Shown here: positions 6,042 through 8,933 of the stretch, in pieces
Layout: each line of letters begins with the position of its first letter
Numbering within the stretch: the first letter of the stretch is position 1
Assembly (NCBI GenBank): GCA_023415845.1
Contig: JAEZJB010000194.1
Coordinates: forward strand, 1-8,933
Source of the DNA: Chloroflexota bacterium
GTDB lineage: Bacteria; Chloroflexota; Chloroflexia; Thermomicrobiales; UBA6265
DNA: 8,933 nucleotides
Direction of reading: 5' to 3'
Notes under the pieces: generated by a model
Databases searched by the model: none
The model's input: only the letters and a program-made list of their open reading frames with translations
What the model was told of the DNA's origin: nothing
Made by a program: the position numbers and the translations under genes

Positions 6042-7726
6042 GCTGCGGTGACCGGCAGGTGCCGGGTCTCCCCGGCAGCGAGGTTGTCGACCGTGACCGC
6101 CGTATAGGTGCGCCCCCAAATGGTTTCCGTGGCGCCATCGACGCCGGCATCTGCCGGAAAGAGCACGACAACGCGAGGCATGGCCAGGCTCGCCGTCACG
6201 GTGTAGCCACCGTTCACAGGCTTCACGACCAGTTCGCGCCGGGCGTCGGTGAAGTCGACCCACGACTCGGCGTTGACGATTGGCACGCCAAGCTCGCGGG
6301 CCGTTCGCCAGTTGCTCTCGATCAGGGGCCGTGAGTAGGTGGCGAAGCTGACCGGGTGGGAATTGATCACTGTTGGCGTGTGGTAGCGCGCGACCGAGTT
6401 GCGAATGATGCCGTTGGTGAACTCCTGGGCGCGTGAATAGAGCCAGCGCTCGCTGAAACCATGGGCATCGCTCACCAGGATCTCCTCGGTCCAGTGCGAG
6501 GCGATTTGCAGGTGATCGATGATGGTGCCATCGGTATCGACGAAGCGGCCAAGGCGACCGCTGCCGGTCAGGTACCCGGAAAGGACCGGACCCATGGCGA
6601 AGTAGTTGGCTTCGCCGCGAATGCCGAGTTCGGCGTGCAGATAGGCGAGGTCCATGTACCCCACCCAGCGGATCGCATGGTTGCGGATGGTTCGCACGGG
6701 ACGCCCGAACTGCTCCTGGTGCCGTGCCACGTTTTCCCGCACCATGTTCGGCACCCAGAATTGCTGGGCCTCGTCGGTTGGCCGCAACCCTTCGATATCG
6801 ATCGTGGTGGCCGGGTGCACCGAAAAGACGTGCCCCTCGTCTTCCCACCGCGTCATCAGGTTGGTGGTGAGGATCGTCCTGTTCACCACGTAGAAGGTGC
6901 AGCCAGCGTCGTACTCGCGCAGCACGCCGGTCATCACCTCGAACTGCTCGAGGGTCGACCAGTCGTCGTCGCTGGTCTGAATCACCAGGCTGCGCTGACC
7001 CGGATCCGGGTAATACCAGAGGCGGGGCTGCGGGATGAGCGACTCGACCGCCCGGCCGAGGACCGCGGTGAGGATGTCGGCCTGGGGGACCGTTGCCCGC
7101 CGGGCATCGACCTGCCCCCGGAACAGGTCACTTGGTCGCTGGATGCGGTCGTAGATCTCGTTGGGCATGTCGGCCAGGTCGGGATTGCCGTGCCGCAACC
7201 GGGCGACCGATTTCGCGAGGTCGAATCCGATCACGACGACCTCGCCGGCCCCCACCCGCGCGTGCCAGATGGCGGGCGTATGGGTGAAGGGATCACCGGG
7301 AGCCGTGACGGTGGCCAGTGCGGTCGCCTCGATATCGGCCCCGGGGGTAAAGACCGAGACCGGCACGATCACCTGCACCGGGTCGAGAGGCAGTCCGGCC
7401 AGGAGATCCGTTTCCGGAAACGCGAGGACGCCGTCGGTGACATGGACGTAGCCCGGAACGAAGCCGAGCCGCACGAGCAGCGCGTTGTCGGGGTGCAGCG
7501 CCACGAGGCGTCCACCCCCTCGGACCCAGGCCGCCAGGTCGTCGGCGACCGCCAGCGGGAGCTGCATGCGCGGCAGGACCACCCCGTTGGCGCCAGCAGA
7601 CAGGCGAGCCCCGAGGTCGCTGCGAGTCACCGCCTCGACATCGGCAAATCCCTCGATGCCGAGCAGTTCGCGCAGGTAATGACTGTAGATCGACGTGGAG
7701 TCCGTCGACTCATGGACAAGCAACAT
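6038..7726 (-). CDS. Two-domain protein: amidotransferase-like N-terminus and divergent polysaccharide-deacetylase-like C-terminus
   Basis: From the ATG at 7726 the protein has 562 residues. Residues 1-230 look like a class I glutamine-amidotransferase-like (ThuA-like) flavodoxin-type domain: a MLLVHES first strand, NGVVLPRM, then DLAAWVRGGGRLVALHPD, and VVVIGFDLAKSV. No Cys nucleophile is apparent, so this part is probably not an active amidotransferase. Residues 235-500 resemble a NodB/polysaccharide deacetylase barrel: LVIQTSDDDWS (247-257; acidic motif 1), GHVFSVHP (298-305; motif 2 histidines), RTIRNHAIRWVGY (345-357; motif 3) and VINSHPVSF (453-461). A small beta domain ends the protein. 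I recall the same order (DLA-SV, -GNP-, SDLF, PQAD, DD) in uncharacterised secreted proteins of actinobacteria and chloroflexi; this copy has no signal peptide. It may remove an acyl group from the imported sugar. An in-frame ATG at 7762 lacks a site upstream; AGGAGA at 7739-7744 favours 7726, though 13 bases is long spacing. Confidence 0.8.
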   Translation of the reverse strand: MLLVHESTDSTSIYSHYLRELLGIEGFADVEAVTRSDLGARLSAGANGVVLPRMQLPLAVADDLAAWVRGGGRLVALHPDNALLVRLGFVPGYVHVTDGVLAFPETDLLAGLPLDPVQVIVPVSVFTPGADIEATALATVTAPGDPFTHTPAIWHARVGAGEVVVIGFDLAKSVARLRHGNPDLADMPNEIYDRIQRPSDLFRGQVDARRATVPQADILTAVLGRAVESLIPQPRLWYYPDPGQRSLVIQTSDDDWSTLEQFEVMTGVLREYDAGCTFYVVNRTILTTNLMTRWEDEGHVFSVHPATTIDIEGLRPTDEAQQFWVPNMVRENVARHQEQFGRPVRTIRNHAIRWVGYMDLAYLHAELGIRGEANYFAMGPVLSGYLTGSGRLGRFVDTDGTIIDHLQIASHWTEEILVSDAHGFSERWLYSRAQEFTNGIIRNSVARYHTPTVINSHPVSFATYSRPLIESNWRTARELGVPIVNAESWVDFTDARRELVVKPVNGGYTVTASLAMPRVVVLFPADAGVDGATETIWGRTYTAVTVDNLAAGETRHLPVTAA

Positions 7727-7738
7727 CGCGTGTTTCGT

Positions 7739-7744
7739 TCTCCT
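7739..7744 (-). promoter_or_regulatory. Purine-rich ribosome binding site before the deacetylase-like gene
   Basis: Read on the minus strand, AGGAGA, the end of a GAGAGGAGA run, lies between the two candidate ATG codons at 7762 and 7726. It can only serve the inner one, at a rather long spacing of about 13 bases from AGGAG. Confidence 0.35.
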
Positions 7745-7806
7745 CTCATGCAGGCGTTGCATGCGATGACATCAGACAGATCGGGACACCAATGGAGCCG
7801 GGGGCG

Positions 7807-8688
7807 TTACCCCTTCATGCCGGTGAACACCACGCCCTGGATGAAGTAGCGCTGGGCCACGAAATAGAGCAGCACGCACGGCAGGGCGGTCATGACGCTG
7901 GCCGCCATCAACATCGCCCACTCGGTGGTCTCCACACTCTGGAACAGGCGCAGCATCAGGGGCAGCGTGTACTTGTCGGTGCTATTCAGGTAGATGAAGG
8001 GACCGAAGAAGTCGTTCCAGTGACTGAGGAACGCGAAGATGGCCACCACCCCGACTGCCGGCTTCGACTGGGGCAGCACGATCTGGGTGAAGATTTGCCA
8101 GATACTGGCGCCATCCACCCGGGCCGCGTCATCCAGCTCGAACGACAGCCGCATGTAGAACTGGCGCATCAGGAAGATCAGGAAGGCCGACCCGCCCAGC
8201 CACGACGGCACGATCAGCGGCAGGAAACTGTCCAGCCAGCCAAGGTACCGAAAGAGCACATAGCTGGGAATCAACGTGACGTGATAGGGAATCATCACGG
8301 TGGCGATCAGCAGCATGAACAGCCAGTCGCGCCCCGGAAACCGCAACCGGGCAAACCCGAAAGCAACCAGGCTGGCGGAGACGACCTGGCCCAGCGTGGC
8401 CAGGCCTGTCACCACGGTGGAGTTCCACCAGCCCCGCCCAAACGGAATCCGGTGAAACACCTCGGAGTAGTTGCTCCACTTCACTGGTGACGGAATCCAC
8501 TCCGGCGGGACGACGAAGATCTGGCCCTCGGTCTTGAGGCTCGACGAGAGCAACCAGACGAGCGGGAGGCAGAGCATCGCGCCAAACAGGGTCAGCAGCA
8601 GATACGTCCACCAGTACTTGCGGAGATGTCGTTGCCATGAGTTGCGAGTGGAGTGCGACGGGATCGTGGCCTGCATTGATCGTTCCAT
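7807..8688 (-). CDS. Carbohydrate ABC transporter permease, MalG type
   Basis: This inner-membrane subunit has 293 residues, the usual length for the MalG/CUT1 group. A cytoplasmic basic N-terminus is followed by a first transmembrane segment at about 26-48 (WWTYLLLTLFGAMLCLPLVW). Further segments lie at about 92-112, 122-145, 152-176, 210-228 and 260-285, six in all. The EAA loop that docks on the ATPase is at 184-210 (ELDDAARVDGASIWQIF...LP). The protein ends in the GVVFTGMKG tail typical of this family. It works with the MalF-type subunit encoded just upstream, a periplasmic or lipid-anchored sugar-binding protein and an ATPase, both outside this window. The ATG at 8688 has GGAAGGGA almost touching it; an ATG at 8676 is a possible alternative. 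The following gene starts 80 bases after its stop. Confidence 0.95.
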   Translation of the reverse strand: MERSMQATIPSHSTRNSWQRHLRKYWWTYLLLTLFGAMLCLPLVWLLSSSLKTEGQIFVVPPEWIPSPVKWSNYSEVFHRIPFGRGWWNSTVVTGLATLGQVVSASLVAFGFARLRFPGRDWLFMLLIATVMIPYHVTLIPSYVLFRYLGWLDSFLPLIVPSWLGGSAFLIFLMRQFYMRLSFELDDAARVDGASIWQIFTQIVLPQSKPAVGVVAIFAFLSHWNDFFGPFIYLNSTDKYTLPLMLRLFQSVETTEWAMLMAASVMTALPCVLLYFVAQRYFIQGVVFTGMKG

Positions 8689-8708
8689 TCCCTTCCGGCT
8701 GGTACCTG

Positions 8709-8933
8709 CTAGCGTCGCCGCGAGTCGGCCTCGTAATAGACCCAGCGATTCGAGAGCCAGAAGAGCAGCAACGTGAGGACGAGAATGACCAGGAAGAGCG
8801 CCCAGGCAATGGCCGAGGCGTAGCCCATCCGGAAGTTCGAGAATGCGTTCTGGTAGAGGTAGAGCACGACGAACAGCGTCGAGTAGCGGGGCCCACCGCC
8901 GGTCATGATCAGCGGCTGGGCAAAGACCTGGAA
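8709..8933 (-). CDS. Carbohydrate ABC transporter permease, MalF type, C-terminal fragment (5' end outside window)
   Basis: The frame is open to the right edge and gives 74 residues before the stop at 8709-8711; the ATG at 8906 is internal. The fragment has FQVFAQPLIMTGGGP, the classic 'F..i..lT.GGP...T' segment of MalF-type permeases, then STLFVVLYLYQNAFSNFRMGYASA. A last transmembrane segment (ALFLVILVLTLLLFWL) leads to the NRWVYYEADSRRR end. This is the partner of the MalG-type permease, whose start is 20 bases downstream. The EAA loop and earlier membrane segments lie beyond the window. Confidence 0.95.
   Translation of the reverse strand, partial: FQVFAQPLIMTGGGPRYSTLFVVLYLYQNAFSNFRMGYASAIAWALFLVILVLTLLLFWLSNRWVYYEADSRRR

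Noticed and set aside
6042..6848. Upstream extension of the oxidoreductase frame by about 270 codons
   Set aside because: It lies inside the deacetylase-like gene in another frame and reads as low-complexity Arg/Gly/Pro sequence. The Rossmann strand begins right after the ATG at 6041.
7801..7813. GGGG / CCCC hairpin at the stop of the MalG-type gene
   Set aside because: Four pairs only and no T tract; easily expected by chance in this GC-rich DNA.
6461..7849. Plus-strand open frame of 462 codons opposite the deacetylase-like gene
   Set aside because: It is rich in Gly, His, Arg and Asp with no domain, and mirrors the real minus-strand gene in high-GC DNA. It is an antisense shadow.
7792..8490. 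Plus-strand frame of 232 codons, rich in Gln, His and Pro
   Set aside because: It is the usual antisense image of a membrane permease gene; the minus strand has a full MalG-type protein.
1..8933. CRISPR arrays, tRNA or rRNA genes, insertion sequences, attachment sites
   Set aside because: No spaced repeats, cloverleaf-like segments, transposase motifs or terminal inverted repeats were seen.

Overview
The window is about 8.9 kb of GC-rich, densely coding bacterial DNA, and every stretch over 300 bases holds a gene. Several features hint at a Chloroflexota (Thermomicrobia-like) or actinobacterial genome: the GC content, GTG starts, a MalFG-type sugar importer tied to enolase-superfamily and Gfo/Idh enzymes, and a small GSP17M-like protein. 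This is an impression from gene style; no rRNA or marker gene is present to settle it.

Left part (1-3000, plus strand). The window opens inside the C-terminal end of an alpha/beta hydrolase. An NmrA-like NAD(P)-binding short-chain reductase (393-1145) and a complete hormone-sensitive-lipase-type esterase (1226-2209) follow. Both are followed by strong hairpins without a T tract (1156-1183 and 2243-2275); the second is a long stem capped by a GAAA tetraloop. A lone small gene (2371-3000) with a very good ribosome binding site encodes a protein whose first two thirds look like the GSP17M/alpha-beta stress domain and whose last third looks like unconserved sequence.

Right part (3069-8933, minus strand, read right to left). 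This is one tightly packed catabolic operon cut by the right edge: MalF-type permease (C-terminus only), MalG-type permease, a two-domain protein with a glutamine-amidotransferase-like N-terminus and a divergent polysaccharide-deacetylase-like (NodB-type) C-terminus, a Gfo/Idh/MocA oxidoreductase, a mandelate racemase/muconate lactonizing enzyme (MR/MLE) family protein, and an IclR-family regulator. Two junctions are 4-base ATGA overlaps. A perfect 9-bp dyad sits between the MR/MLE gene and the IclR gene.

Working model (inference): the transporter imports a carbohydrate or sugar-acid derivative. The deacetylase-like protein, the oxidoreductase and the dehydratase/epimerase-type enzyme process it in the cytoplasm, and the IclR protein senses an intermediate. 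The substrate cannot be read from the sequence. The most unusual parts are the two-domain deacetylase-like protein, apparently cytoplasmic, and the MR/MLE enzyme, which has Tyr where the muconate-cycloisomerase branch has its second catalytic Lys.
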